64,000 bases of DNA from UBA6772 sp965183875 (GTDB taxonomy: Bacteria > Bacteroidota > Bacteroidia > Flavobacteriales > UBA7430): assembly GCA_965183875.1 (NCBI GenBank), contig CBCYMK010000038.1:46087-110086 (forward strand), given 5' to 3'. Each line of letters begins with the position of its first letter. The first letter of the stretch is position 1. A model generated the notes under the pieces. The model ran no database searches, was not told the DNA's origin, and saw only the letters and a program-made list of their open reading frames with translations. This document shows, in pieces, positions 7,128 to 15,904 of this stretch. The translations under genes were made by a program, and so were the position numbers.

Positions 7128-9522
7128 AGCCGTATCCATAACCGTACCCATAACCGTAGCCGTAGCCATAACCGTAGCCATATGCATCCTCAATTTTAAA
7201 CCCGTTTAGTACAAGGCTTACATTTTTAACCTTTTCGGTAGCATATTGATCATTAATAAGCTTGAGCATATTCTTATTAGTGAGGCCTTGTCTAGTCACA
7301 TAAATTAAATTGTCTACATGAGGCACTATTAACTGAGCATCTGCTACCATTCCAACAGGAGCCGTATCGATAATAATTCTGTCGTAGTAATTCTTAAGCA
7401 TGTCTAATAATTCCACAAAAGCTACCGAATCAATAAGTTCAGCTGGGTTTGGTGGTACAGGACCAGATAAAATCACATCTAATTTACTCAAATTAGAACG
7501 CTGTATAACCTCTTCTAAAGAAGCCTGACCACTGAGATAATTGGTCATCCCTTTTGAGTGTTTCAAATCTAAATCCTCAACAGATATTTTAGGTTTCCTA
7601 AGATCACAACCCAATAAGATTGTTTTCTTTCCAGACATCGCATACATAGAAGCTAAGTTCGTAGCAATAAATGTTTTTCCTTCTCCAGAAACAGAAGATG
7701 TTAAGGCAATGAGATGGGTTTTGGCATTCCCAGGAACCATAAAATTCAAATTCGTTCTTATAGCTCTAATCGATTCTGCAATATTAGACTTAGGTTTTTT
7801 CACAACAGGAACAGCAAAGTCATAGGTATTAAAAGAAATAGCCCCTAGGATAGGGATATTAGTCAATTTCTCTAAATCTTCGATCGTAGAAATACTGGTT
7901 CTAAAGAAATCTTTAAGCAGAATATAAACTACAGGAAGAAGTAAAGCAATGATAAATGCAATCGCATATTTCATAGATTTATTAGGTCTCACAGGACCAT
8001 TCCCAAAATCTCTCGCTGGGTTAATTACTTTATGATCGGCCTTATTTGCAGCTTTAGTAATTCCAGCCTCAGCTCTTTTTTCCAATAAGAAAGTAAACAT
8101 TTTATCATGTATACCATACTTTCTTTGAATGGTAAGCATTTGACGTTCTGTAGCTGGTAGAGTAGCGAATCGCTGTTCCATAAAAGAAATTCTTTCTTTT
8201 ATGTCTTTAGATTTTAATTCAGTAGCTAAAATTAAATTTTTAACGTTTGCAAGTAAGGCACCTCTAGTTTGATCAATTTGAACTTGTAGTTGAGTAAGAA
8301 TAGGATTAACAGACTGCATAGAATAATCTAATTTAGAGCGTTCTAAATTCAGCTGTTGTAGGGATGCTACTAAGCCTACCAGTATTGGGTCTTTTATACC
8401 GACTACTGAAGGAGCTACAATAGCATTAATTTCATTCTCTTCTATATACGTTAGTATATCGCCGTAGTAATTTAACTGAAATTCTGTGATCGACCTTTGA
8501 TTATCGAGTTCAACAAAACGCTCAGCTGCTTGGTTAGCCTCAAAACTAATATCCATCACCCCCATCTCAGAGCGGAATGATTCTAATTCCATCTCAGATA
8601 ATTGAAGTGTATCGCCAATTAAACTCAGTTGAGTTTCAATAAAATCAATTGTTTTATCTGCAATTAAATTCTTATCTGATAAACTGGCAGCTATATAATT
8701 TGTTGTTAGGGTATTTAAATAATCTACTAATTTCCCTTTGTGAGTACCTTCCATACTTAAATTAAGTACAGATGCATCTTTAATAGGTGAGAAATTCACC
8801 GCTCGGTTAAAGAATTTTATTAACCTCTGGTAGGTATTAAATTTAAATTTATAATTGTTCGCATTTGACTTACTGTCGTAATGGACTCCCTCTTTTTTAA
8901 GTAGTCTAAATTTATAATTATCATTCTGTATCCAATCCCCAAATTTAGAGACTTGATCTAGATTATCCTGAGCAGAATAGTAAGATGTAGATTCACTAGA
9001 ATAATTATAAACTCCCCTATTACTTACTTCTTCAATCGAAATGTGAAATTTATTTTCACTTAACCATTCGATTTCAAAAAAGCAATCGGTCAATTGGTTG
9101 TGATTTTTATCGAACTCAACATAGTATGGTCCATCCTTATAGGTTTCAGTCAAACGTATTCTACCTACACCATAATAGCTTATTTCTAAGCCCAGATCCT
9201 TTACTACCGACTCGGTGAGTCCAAGGGATTTCATAATTTCTAATTCGTTATAATAAGCTTGACGAGAACTAGAAACACCAAAACCACCCATTAAACCTTC
9301 TAATTCTGAAGCACCCGATTTCTCTAATGAAATAAGCACTGAACTAGTCATTTTATAAATCGGATTAGAATATCGATTTATAAAATATGCTACAGTTAAT
9401 GCTAGTGGTATAGTAAGCGCAAATAAACGCCAGTGAGAAATAAATTTATACAACAACTCTTTTATGTCAACCGTCTCTTCATCTAGAAAAGATTGATAAT
9501 CTCTTTGATTTTTAGATTCCAT
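7105..9522 (-). CDS. wzc: Wzc-type polysaccharide co-polymerase / tyrosine autokinase
   Basis: Inner-membrane protein (805 residues) that controls export and chain length of surface polysaccharide. A Wzz domain with a first membrane segment near residues 33-50 is followed by a long coiled-coil region and a second membrane segment near residues 515-535 after the PxxP-type NPARDFGNGPVRPNK. The C-terminal BY-kinase has Walker A (SVSGEGKT, about residues 605-612), Walker A' (TILLGCDLRKP) and Walker B (RIIIDTAPVG). It ends in a tyrosine cluster made of ten Tyr-Gly pairs, then DQDES. It lies four bases after wza, in one operon with the UpxY-like gene. Confidence 0.95.
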   Translation of the reverse strand: MESKNQRDYQSFLDEETVDIKELLYKFISHWRLFALTIPLALTVAYFINRYSNPIYKMTSSVLISLEKSGASELEGLMGGFGVSSSRQAYYNELEIMKSLGLTESVVKDLGLEISYYGVGRIRLTETYKDGPYYVEFDKNHNQLTDCFFEIEWLSENKFHISIEEVSNRGVYNYSSESTSYYSAQDNLDQVSKFGDWIQNDNYKFRLLKKEGVHYDSKSNANNYKFKFNTYQRLIKFFNRAVNFSPIKDASVLNLSMEGTHKGKLVDYLNTLTTNYIAASLSDKNLIADKTIDFIETQLSLIGDTLQLSEMELESFRSEMGVMDISFEANQAAERFVELDNQRSITEFQLNYYGDILTYIEENEINAIVAPSVVGIKDPILVGLVASLQQLNLERSKLDYSMQSVNPILTQLQVQIDQTRGALLANVKNLILATELKSKDIKERISFMEQRFATLPATERQMLTIQRKYGIHDKMFTFLLEKRAEAGITKAANKADHKVINPARDFGNGPVRPNKSMKYAIAFIIALLLPVVYILLKDFFRTSISTIEDLEKLTNIPILGAISFNTYDFAVPVVKKPKSNIAESIRAIRTNLNFMVPGNAKTHLIALTSSVSGEGKTFIATNLASMYAMSGKKTILLGCDLRKPKISVEDLDLKHSKGMTNYLSGQASLEEVIQRSNLSKLDVILSGPVPPNPAELIDSVAFVELLDMLKNYYDRIIIDTAPVGMVADAQLIVPHVDNLIYVTRQGLTNKNMLKLINDQYATEKVKNVSLVLNGFKIEDAYGYGYGYGYGYGYGYGYGYGDQDES
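7123..7182 (-). repeat. Tyr-Gly coding repeat at the 3' end of wzc
   Basis: Ten consecutive Tyr-Gly pairs are encoded by a 6-bp repeat with alternating TAT/TAC and GGT/GGC/GGA codons. This is the tyrosine cluster of the BY-kinase. In the other frame the repeat supplies several ATG codons in frame with the downstream UpxY-like gene. Confidence 0.95.
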
Positions 9523-9526
9523 AAAA

Positions 9527-10279
9527 TTAGTTCTTAAAGAAATTGATGATTAATAAGGTAGAAGAAATGGTAGTAAGTAGTGTTTGGAAAGTAGACCAGC
9601 CAGTTTGACCAACACCCCAAGCTTTAGCACTTAAAGGCTCTACATAAACAACATCATTGGGTTGTAAAAAATAAAAATCTGAAGTTAAAATAGCGTCTGA
9701 GGTTAGATCTACTGTATGAACAGAAACATTTTCATCGGTATGACGAAGGACTTTAACTTCCTCCCTATTGGAAAGGTCTGTAAGATCTCCACATATAGAA
9801 AGAGCATCAAAAATACTCACTTTATTTTGGTAGAAAGTGTACTTACCAGGTCTTTCAACCTCACCCAAAACATTAATTTTTATCCCTGTAGTCTTCACAT
9901 CAATAATAGCATCTTTAAAATATAAATCCACTTTTACTTGTAGTGCTTGCTTCACTTCCTCTAGGGTCTTCCCCAACACATACACCGATCCTACTACTGG
10001 TAATAAGATCTCCCCTTTTGAGTTTACTGAATAGCCCTTTAAATAAAAGAGTAATTCATTTGCTGCTACTTGGCTTTCGGTATTATTAAGATTAGCGTCG
10101 ATTAAAGTCTTAATAGTGATATATAATATATCTTGCTGAGAAACTTTATAAGCTCTCATTTGGAGCGGATAACTCACAGTATTTAAATCATCAACACCTT
10201 GAATATATACACGTTTCTTCATAGATACACATGAAGCTAAAGAAAGTGTGATGAATACAAACAGGACTATTTTTCTCAT
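9527..10279 (-). CDS. wza: Wza-type polysaccharide export lipoprotein
   Basis: Outer-membrane polysaccharide translocon component of about 250 residues. The start ATG 10279 gives a proper lipoprotein signal (MRKIVLFVFITLSLASC, Cys about residue 17); a TTG 33 bases upstream would add a charged tail before the signal and is unlikely. The Poly_export domain (VSQQDILYITIKTL) and a SLBB-type segment (INVLGEVERPGKYTFYQNKVSIFDAL) are both visible, and a C-terminal hydrophobic helix (STFQTLLTTISSTLLIINFF) fits the outer-membrane-spanning helix of Wza. First gene of wza-wzc-upxY, divergent from galE with overlapping promoters. Confidence 0.93.
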   Translation of the reverse strand: MRKIVLFVFITLSLASCVSMKKRVYIQGVDDLNTVSYPLQMRAYKVSQQDILYITIKTLIDANLNNTESQVAANELLFYLKGYSVNSKGEILLPVVGSVYVLGKTLEEVKQALQVKVDLYFKDAIIDVKTTGIKINVLGEVERPGKYTFYQNKVSIFDALSICGDLTDLSNREEVKVLRHTDENVSVHTVDLTSDAILTSDFYFLQPNDVVYVEPLSAKAWGVGQTGWSTFQTLLTTISSTLLIINFFKN

Positions 10280-10304
10280 TTTTTGCTTTAATTTTATTGA
10301 AGTA

Positions 10305-10337
10305 TTGGACAAGAATCGAAGAACAAAATTATATTTG
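10305..10337 (+). promoter_or_regulatory. Promoter of galE
   Basis: TATATTTG at 10330-10337 matches the -7 box TAnnTTTG; a TTG at 10305-10307 lies 22 bases upstream, slightly further than usual. The box overlaps the divergent wza -7 box by two bases. Confidence 0.5.
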
Positions 10338-10353
10338 TATCTATCACTTCCAA
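10324..10353 (-). promoter_or_regulatory. Promoter of the wza-wzc-upxY operon
   Basis: On the minus strand a TTG at 10353-10351 is followed after exactly 19 bases by TAATTTTG (10331-10324), a full match to the Bacteroidota TTG-N19-TAnnTTTG promoter. The predicted start lies about 38 bases before the wza ATG. Confidence 0.65.
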
Positions 10354-10417
10354 GTAGTAAAAATACTATTATTTTTAGAGAGTATTAAAATTTAACCAAC
10401 TGAAAAAAAGCATTAAT

Positions 10418-11431
10418 TTGAAAACAAAGATACTCGTTACTGGAGGAGCAGGATACATAGGATCTCACACAGTAGATCGCTTAATTCAAGCAGGTTACGA
10501 ACCTATAATAGTTGATGATTTCAGGAACTCTCAAACATGGGTACTCGACCAGCTCCAGGAACTTACGGGACAAAAAATAAAGAGCTATACTTTAGATTGT
10601 TGTAATTTAACAGCTCTTGATGCCGTATTTAAAAATGAATCTATTGAAGGGGTTATTCATTTTGCTGCATTAAAAGCTGTAGGCGAATCTATGGATGAAC
10701 CTTTAAAATACTATACCAATAATGTAGGCTCATTAATTAATATAATTGATTTAATGGCCAAATATAAAATCCCAGATCTGGTATTCTCCTCTTCTTGCAC
10801 TGTTTATGGAGAGGCCGACTATTTACCTGTTAATGAGCAACACCCTATAAAAAGTGCAGAATCGCCTTATGGAAGCACAAAACAAATGTGTGAACGAATA
10901 ATTAGCGATTGTTTAAAATCAAAAAAAATAAACAGAGCGAGTATTCTACGATATTTCAACCCTGTAGGAGCACACCCATCGGGGTTAATTGGTGAACTAC
11001 CTCTTGGAACACCTAATAACTTAATCCCATTTATTACCCAAACAGCAGCAGGAATTAGACCTATGCTAACTGTTTTTGGCGACAATTATAATACGGTAGA
11101 TGGCACATGTGTGCGAGACTATATCCATGTGATGGACTTAGCAGAAGCACATGTTAAATGCCTGGAAAATATGGCCTCACAAAAAAAATCTTTCACTTTA
11201 AATATAGGAACTGGAAAAGGAAGTTCTGTTTTAGAAACGATAAAGGCTTTTGAGAAAGTAAATAAACTAAAACTGAATTATACCGTCGGAGCTAAACGAG
11301 AGGGAGATATAGCACAGATATATGCAGAGACTAGCTTAGCTGAAAAAACACTTAACTGGAAAACAAAGTATTCACTAGATGACGCAATGCGGGATGCATG
11401 GAATTGGCAACTGTATATAGATACTAAATAA
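10418..11431 (+). CDS. galE: UDP-glucose 4-epimerase
   Basis: Interconverts UDP-glucose and UDP-galactose, supplying galactose units for surface polysaccharide. A 337-residue short-chain dehydrogenase fold with the NAD-binding GGAGYIGSH near the N terminus, the SSSCTVYG strand, the catalytic Tyr-x3-Lys in SPYGSTK, and DYIHVMDLAEAH. The start is a TTG codon; no in-frame ATG lies close upstream, and the homologous N terminus (KILVTGGAGYIGS) begins just after it. It is divergent from wza, which suits a shared role. It ends in a hairpin that also serves the converging tonB-like gene. Confidence 0.95.
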   Translation: MKTKILVTGGAGYIGSHTVDRLIQAGYEPIIVDDFRNSQTWVLDQLQELTGQKIKSYTLDCCNLTALDAVFKNESIEGVIHFAALKAVGESMDEPLKYYTNNVGSLINIIDLMAKYKIPDLVFSSSCTVYGEADYLPVNEQHPIKSAESPYGSTKQMCERIISDCLKSKKINRASILRYFNPVGAHPSGLIGELPLGTPNNLIPFITQTAAGIRPMLTVFGDNYNTVDGTCVRDYIHVMDLAEAHVKCLENMASQKKSFTLNIGTGKGSSVLETIKAFEKVNKLKLNYTVGAKREGDIAQIYAETSLAEKTLNWKTKYSLDDAMRDAWNWQLYIDTK

Positions 11432-11458
11432 AAAAGGGACTCAAATGAGTCCCTTTTT
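11431..11458. terminator. Bidirectional terminator between galE and the tonB-like gene
   Basis: Stem AAAAAGGGACT(C) with (G)AGTCCCTTTTT, with A tract on the left and T tract on the right, so it can stop transcription from both sides. It fills the whole gap between the two stop codons. Confidence 0.9.
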
Positions 11459-11460
11459 TA

Positions 11461-12159
11461 TTATTGTAATTTAAAGTTAATAGGCACTGTAAAACTACAG
11501 GGAACCGATTTACCTCTTTGTTTTGCAGCCTTCAACTTAGGGATAGAGTTTACTAGCCTAAGTGCTTCAGCAGTTAAATGCTTATCCTCACCTCTAACAA
11601 CAGTAGCTTTGGTAATATTACCCGCTTTGTCGATTACGAACTGAACAAATATTTTTTCTGAAATACCCATTTCTTTTGGTATTGCAGGGTATTTAAAGTG
11701 TTTGCGAATATGATTCATGATTCCTTTTTGGAAACACATATAACGCTCAGCTTTTGATACATCTTCACAACCAGGAAAAATTGGCTTATCCTCTACTACC
11801 GCAAAATTAAATACCTCATCTTCTTCTTCTTCGTCAATGATTTCAATAATCTCATCTTCGTCAGTATCGGTTTCTTCGATCTCTAACTCAACTTCAATCT
11901 CTACATCATCCTCCACAATTTGAATAATTTCTGGTGGTGGTGGTGGTGGTGGTGGTGGCTTAATTTCTCTCTGAGTAACTGGAATAATCTCCTCGTCCTC
12001 TAGAGCCAACTCCATTGTTCCCAAATCTGAAGCAGATTTCTCGTAGCTTCTCCATTCGAAAGCTAAAAGAGATGCCGAAATAGCGAAAATCAAACCAATT
12101 TGGACAAACATGCCTCTTTTGGTTTCCAAATTCGCTTTTGGATTCTTTTTCGTTTGCAT
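11461..12159 (-). CDS. TonB family energy transducer
   Basis: A 232-residue inner-membrane protein that passes proton-motive energy to outer-membrane receptors. One membrane segment near residues 17-35 is followed by a run of ten prolines, a long acidic Glu/Asp/Ile region, and a C-terminal TonB domain: MGISEKIFVQFVIDKAGNITKATVVRG and a closing CSFTVPINFKLQ. The domain also contains the CEDVSKAERYMCFQKGI cysteine pair common to TonB proteins of this phylum. It lies downstream of vanZ-like and gcvH on the same strand, a known gene order in Flavobacteriales, and may share their transcript. Confidence 0.92.
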   Translation of the reverse strand: MQTKKNPKANLETKRGMFVQIGLIFAISASLLAFEWRSYEKSASDLGTMELALEDEEIIPVTQREIKPPPPPPPPPEIIQIVEDDVEIEVELEIEETDTDEDEIIEIIDEEEEDEVFNFAVVEDKPIFPGCEDVSKAERYMCFQKGIMNHIRKHFKYPAIPKEMGISEKIFVQFVIDKAGNITKATVVRGEDKHLTAEALRLVNSIPKLKAAKQRGKSVPCSFTVPINFKLQ

Positions 12160-12201
12160 ATGTTTTTATTTAAAGTGTAAAACTAAACAATTCGTAGGGT
12201 A

Positions 12202-12579
12202 TTACAAAACAGCTTTTCGCTTAAAAAACTCAGCTATAATTACACCAATTAATAAACCTATTGTATTTGCTAGTACATCTAAATACTCACCAAATCTACC
12301 TACAATTAAATAATGCTGTACCAGTTCGATACTACTACCTATTAGGGTTCCAATTACCAATACAAGCGCACTAGTTGCAACGAACGAGCTAGGACGTTTA
12401 GTATTTTTAAAGAGGGGTAAATATAAAAGAATAGCAAATAATGCATAAAAAATAAAATGAATACCCTTGTCTGAAACAGCGATATTGGGAACATTAGAAG
12501 TTGGTAAAAAACTACCAATAACTATAATGAACAACCAAACAATAGCAGGAACAAAGGATGCACTACACTTTTTAAGCAC
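12202..12579 (-). CDS. VanZ-like family membrane protein
   Basis: A 125-residue integral membrane protein with about four membrane segments. It shows the VanZ-type pattern: a first helix, then SDKGIHFIFYALFAILLYLPL, and later GSSIELVQHYLIVGRFGEYLDVLANTIGLLIG, with the conserved acidic residues of that family. It starts with GTG, eight bases inside the end of gcvH, which suggests translational coupling. VanZ gives low-level teicoplanin resistance in enterococci; the role of the flavobacterial relatives is not established. Confidence 0.85.
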   Translation of the reverse strand: MLKKCSASFVPAIVWLFIIVIGSFLPTSNVPNIAVSDKGIHFIFYALFAILLYLPLFKNTKRPSSFVATSALVLVIGTLIGSSIELVQHYLIVGRFGEYLDVLANTIGLLIGVIIAEFFKRKAVL

Positions 12580-12952
12580 CTACTAAATCCTTATACTCTT
12601 CTGCTGATAATAGATTGTCTAATTCTGTAGGGTTCGAAACCGCTACTTTAATCATCCAACCAGCACCATAAGGATCATTATTCACCAATTCAGGCTCATC
12701 TTCTAAACCTTCATTAAAAGCAATTACTTCTCCTGTAATAGGCATAAATAAATCAGAAACTGTTTTTACGGCTTCAACAGAACCAAAAACTTCTTCTATC
12801 TCTACTGTATCTCCTTCGGTGTCTACATCAACATAAACGATATCACCTAATTCTTTTTGTGCAAAATCGGTAACACCAATCACAACATTATCTCCTTCTA
12901 CACGTACCCACTCGTGGTCTTTCGTGTATTTTAATTCTTGAGGTATGTTCAT
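12572..12952 (-). CDS. gcvH: Glycine cleavage system H protein
   Basis: Lipoyl carrier protein of the glycine cleavage complex that shuttles the aminomethyl group between the P, T and L proteins. Length 126 residues, normal. The lipoylation lysine lies in EVFGSVEAVKTVSDLFMPITGEV, preceded by the typical TKDHEWVRVEGDNVVIGVTDFAQ start. The P, T and L protein genes are not nearby, as is common in Bacteroidota. First gene of a gcvH-vanZ-tonB run. Confidence 0.97.
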   Translation of the reverse strand: MNIPQELKYTKDHEWVRVEGDNVVIGVTDFAQKELGDIVYVDVDTEGDTVEIEEVFGSVEAVKTVSDLFMPITGEVIAFNEGLEDEPELVNNDPYGAGWMIKVAVSNPTELDNLLSAEEYKDLVGA

Positions 12953-13011
12953 TTTTTCTAATTTTTTTCAAAAATAGTAAATATGCTTGTTTTAATACAA
13001 GTCTTATTACT

Positions 13012-13815
13012 TTACTTTAAACCTAGTTTATTCAACAAAGGTGTAGCTCCAACAACAAAATAGGGATTTAATAAATTTTCTTTATTGTACTGCAGAGGTA
13101 ATTGCGTCCCTAAATCTCTCACTTCAATACCCAACACACTACAAATACCATGTGCAGCAGCAGAGTCCCACTCCATAGTAGGTGCGAATCTAGGATACAC
13201 ATCTGCCTTAGCATCTGCGATAGCTAAAAACTTTAAGGAAGAACCCATAGAGACTATTTCCGCATCTACTAACCGATCTAAGAAGGATTTAGTTTCGTTA
13301 TTTAAATGAGAACGCGAAGCGACCACCCTTAAATTATTTAAACTTTCGGGTACCAAGGGTGCCAACTCATGAACTCCTAAAGAATCTTTCTTAAAAGCAC
13401 CAATACTCTTATGTGCATAAAAAAGTTCATCTACCACTGGAGTATATACCACTCCCATTACAGAACTCGACTTGTGTATTAGCGCAATATTTACGGTAAA
13501 CTCTCCATTTCTTTTGATAAACTCTTTGGTACCATCTAGTGGGTCTACCATCCAGAAATACTCCCATTGTGATCGCTCTGCAAAAGGAATCTCAAGCCCT
13601 TCCTCACTCAGGATAGGCAAATTAGAATCTGCTAATAATTCAACAATTTTATAGTGAGCCGCTTTATCAGCTTTCGTTAAAGGACTCTCATCACTTTTAC
13701 TCTCTACACCAAAATCGTCACTATTATATACTTTAAGAATTTCTTTTCCGGCTTGAAGAGCTGCATTTTTCGCAAGTTCTATAAGCACATCAAAATTTGG
13801 TTTTATACTAGACAT
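13012..13815 (-). CDS. cysQ: 3'(2'),5'-bisphosphate nucleotidase
   Basis: Removes the 3' phosphate of PAP (and PAPS), clearing the by-product of sulfate transfer or reduction. A 267-residue inositol-monophosphatase-fold protein with the metal-binding motifs WMVDPLDGTKEF and EWDSAAAHGI, and the upstream acidic LSEEG. It overlaps cysC by eight bases and is the last gene of the sulfate activation operon. Confidence 0.95.
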   Translation of the reverse strand: MSSIKPNFDVLIELAKNAALQAGKEILKVYNSDDFGVESKSDESPLTKADKAAHYKIVELLADSNLPILSEEGLEIPFAERSQWEYFWMVDPLDGTKEFIKRNGEFTVNIALIHKSSSVMGVVYTPVVDELFYAHKSIGAFKKDSLGVHELAPLVPESLNNLRVVASRSHLNNETKSFLDRLVDAEIVSMGSSLKFLAIADAKADVYPRFAPTMEWDSAAAHGICSVLGIEVRDLGTQLPLQYNKENLLNPYFVVGATPLLNKLGLK

Positions 13816-14401
13816 GGGTGTTTTTTAAGTAACCAATCAATTTATCTACAGCATCAGACAGCTTTTCTTCAGAAGAAGAAATAGTTATTTCTGGATTTTC
13901 AGGCTTTTCAAAAGGAGAAGATATACCCGTAAAGTCTTTAATTTCTCCTTTTCGAGCCTTCTCATAAAGGCCTTTTACGTCCCTTTGCTCACATACTTCT
14001 AATGGACAATCAACAAATACTTCCACGAAATCTCCTTTTGGAAACAAGGCACGTACTCTTTCTCTATCGGCTCTTAATGGAGATACAAAAGCACATAAGA
14101 CCAATAAACCTGCATCAACGAAAAGTTGAGATACAGCACCTACACGGCGTATATTCTCGGCTCGATCTTCCAAGGAAAAACCCAAACCTTTATTAAGCCC
14201 CATCCGTACATTATCGCCATCTAACAAATACGTATGCCATCCTTGCTTATACAATTCATTTTCTAGAGCTCCTGCAATAGTAGACTTCCCTGAACCAGAC
14301 AAACCAGTAAACCAGACAACTTTAGCAGGATGCCCTTTAAGCAGACTTCTATCTGATTTAGCTATTTGATGGTTGTGAGGTATAATGTTATTTTGAGACA
14401 T
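13808..14401 (-). CDS. cysC: Adenylyl-sulfate kinase
   Basis: Phosphorylates APS to PAPS. A 197-residue P-loop kinase with Walker A GLSGSGKST, the DGDNVRMGLNKGLGFS substrate motif, and CDVKGLYEKA-like segment VCEQRDVKGLYEKARKGEI. It is a separate protein, not fused to CysN. Overlaps the DUF2061 gene by 14 bases and cysQ by 8, so the operon is tightly coupled. Confidence 0.97.
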   Translation of the reverse strand: MSQNNIIPHNHQIAKSDRSLLKGHPAKVVWFTGLSGSGKSTIAGALENELYKQGWHTYLLDGDNVRMGLNKGLGFSLEDRAENIRRVGAVSQLFVDAGLLVLCAFVSPLRADRERVRALFPKGDFVEVFVDCPLEVCEQRDVKGLYEKARKGEIKDFTGISSPFEKPENPEITISSSEEKLSDAVDKLIGYLKNTHV

Positions 14402-14639
14402 CTAACTTAGATTTTCGTTGTTCAGGATCTAAACCAATATTACTCTTATACCAAGCTCTTTCGTGAAAATAATAAAACACCATTTTTATGCCAGATTCTG
14501 TTAGTGCTACCCATGTAGCTTTTTGTGTAGCGTCTGGATCCTCACTAAAAAACCATCTAGCAACAAGAAACGTTGTTACAGAGGCAATTATACGCCAGGT
14601 GATAGCTTTAGCAATATGTCTTTTTTTAGATTTCTGCAT
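14388..14639 (-). CDS. DUF2061 small membrane protein within the sulfate activation operon
   Basis: An 83-residue protein with one or two hydrophobic segments. The pattern KAITWRIIASVTTFLVARWF and later ESGIKMVFYYFHERAW is characteristic of DUF2061. It is set between cysN (two bases) and cysC (14-base overlap), so it must be co-translated with them. DUF2061 genes recur beside sulfate activation genes in several bacterial groups; their function is unknown to me. Confidence 0.82.
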   Translation of the reverse strand: MQKSKKRHIAKAITWRIIASVTTFLVARWFFSEDPDATQKATWVALTESGIKMVFYYFHERAWYKSNIGLDPEQRKSKLDVSK

Positions 14640-14641
14640 AT

Positions 14642-15904
14642 TTAAATTATCATACCAGAAGCAACGGTATTATTGGTGGCTTCATCAATTAAAATTACAG
14701 AACCTGTAATTCTGTTTTTAGCATAGGAATCGGCAAATATTGGTTTTGCTAAACGCAGTTTCACCCTTGCTATATCGTTCATTTTCACTTCTAAGTCCTC
14801 CTCATTTCTATGGAGCGTATTCACATCTACTTTATAACGAACCTCTTTTACGAGGGCACGAACCTCATTACTAGTGTGTCTTAAAATATATTTACCTCTT
14901 GTATTTAATCCTGTATTATCTAGCCAACACAACATAAGTTCTACCTCTTGCAATACAGGAGGCTGATTATTAGGTCTAGCAATCATATCGCCTCTAGAAA
15001 CATCAATATCGTCTTCTAAAGTTATAGAAACTGACATTGGGGCAAAGGCTTCTGCAATAGCGCCATCGAAAGTATCGATACTTTTAATTTTGGATTGAAA
15101 TCCAGAAGGTAGCACTACTACCTCATCGCCTGGTTTAAAAACCCCACCTGCTATTCTTCCAGCATAACCACGATAGTCGTGAAACTCATCTGAGTGAGGA
15201 CGAATAACATACTGAACAGGCATTCTACAATCTATATGATTATGGTCGCTTGCTATATGAACTGTTTCGAGAGAATTTAATAAAGTTGAGCCTTTATACC
15301 AATCCATTTTTTCGGAACGATTAACAACATTGTCTCCATGTAAAGCAGAAATGGGTACAAACTGTATGTCTTGTACATCTAATTTTGATGCAAAAGCTTT
15401 ATAGTCGGCTACAATTTTATCGTATGATGCTTGATCGTAGTCTACTAAATCCATCTTATTAATACACACTATAAGATGTGGTATCCTCAATAAGGAGGCT
15501 ATAAACGAATGGCGACTTGTTTGTTCAATTACCCCTTTTCGGGCATCGATTAATATTAATGCTAAGTTTGCTGTACTCGCACCTGTAACCATATTACGAG
15601 TATACTGAATATGACCAGGGGTATCAGCAATAATAAATTTGCGTTTTGGAGTTGCAAAATACCTATAAGCTACATCAATGGTAATCCCTTGCTCTCTTTC
15701 AGAACGCAAACCATCGGTAAGTAGAGATAAATCCACATGCTCCAAGCCTTTTCTGTTACTGGCTTGTTCAACCATTTCGAGCTGATCTTCGAAGATCGTT
15801 TTAGAATCGTATAGTAAGCGACCTATAAGTGTACTCTTTCCGTCGTCTACACTACCTGCTGTAGTAAAACGGAGTAAATCTGAAGTATTATCTATATGAT
15901 CCAT
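14642..15904 (-). CDS. cysN: Sulfate adenylyltransferase subunit 1 (GTPase)
   Basis: The GTPase subunit that drives formation of adenylyl sulfate by CysD. A 420-residue EF-Tu-like protein with G1 GSVDDGKSTLIGRLLYDSK, the G2 region GITIDVAYRYF, G3 DTPGH and G4 NKMD, followed by two beta-barrel domains. There is no C-terminal CysC fusion. Its ATG overlaps the cysD stop codon by one base. Confidence 0.97.
   Translation of the reverse strand: MDHIDNTSDLLRFTTAGSVDDGKSTLIGRLLYDSKTIFEDQLEMVEQASNRKGLEHVDLSLLTDGLRSEREQGITIDVAYRYFATPKRKFIIADTPGHIQYTRNMVTGASTANLALILIDARKGVIEQTSRHSFIASLLRIPHLIVCINKMDLVDYDQASYDKIVADYKAFASKLDVQDIQFVPISALHGDNVVNRSEKMDWYKGSTLLNSLETVHIASDHNHIDCRMPVQYVIRPHSDEFHDYRGYAGRIAGGVFKPGDEVVVLPSGFQSKIKSIDTFDGAIAEAFAPMSVSITLEDDIDVSRGDMIARPNNQPPVLQEVELMLCWLDNTGLNTRGKYILRHTSNEVRALVKEVRYKVDVNTLHRNEEDLEVKMNDIARVKLRLAKPIFADSYAKNRITGSVILIDEATNNTVASGMII

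Noticed and set aside
7128..7193. Longer N terminus of the UpxY-like protein
   Set aside because: The extension is the Tyr-Gly repeat of wzc read in another frame; NusG-type proteins begin close to the WHVLY motif, so ATG 7127 is preferred.
10280..10312. TTG start for wza 33 bases upstream
   Set aside because: It would put a charged segment before the lipoprotein signal; ATG 10279 gives a normal signal and lies after the predicted promoter.
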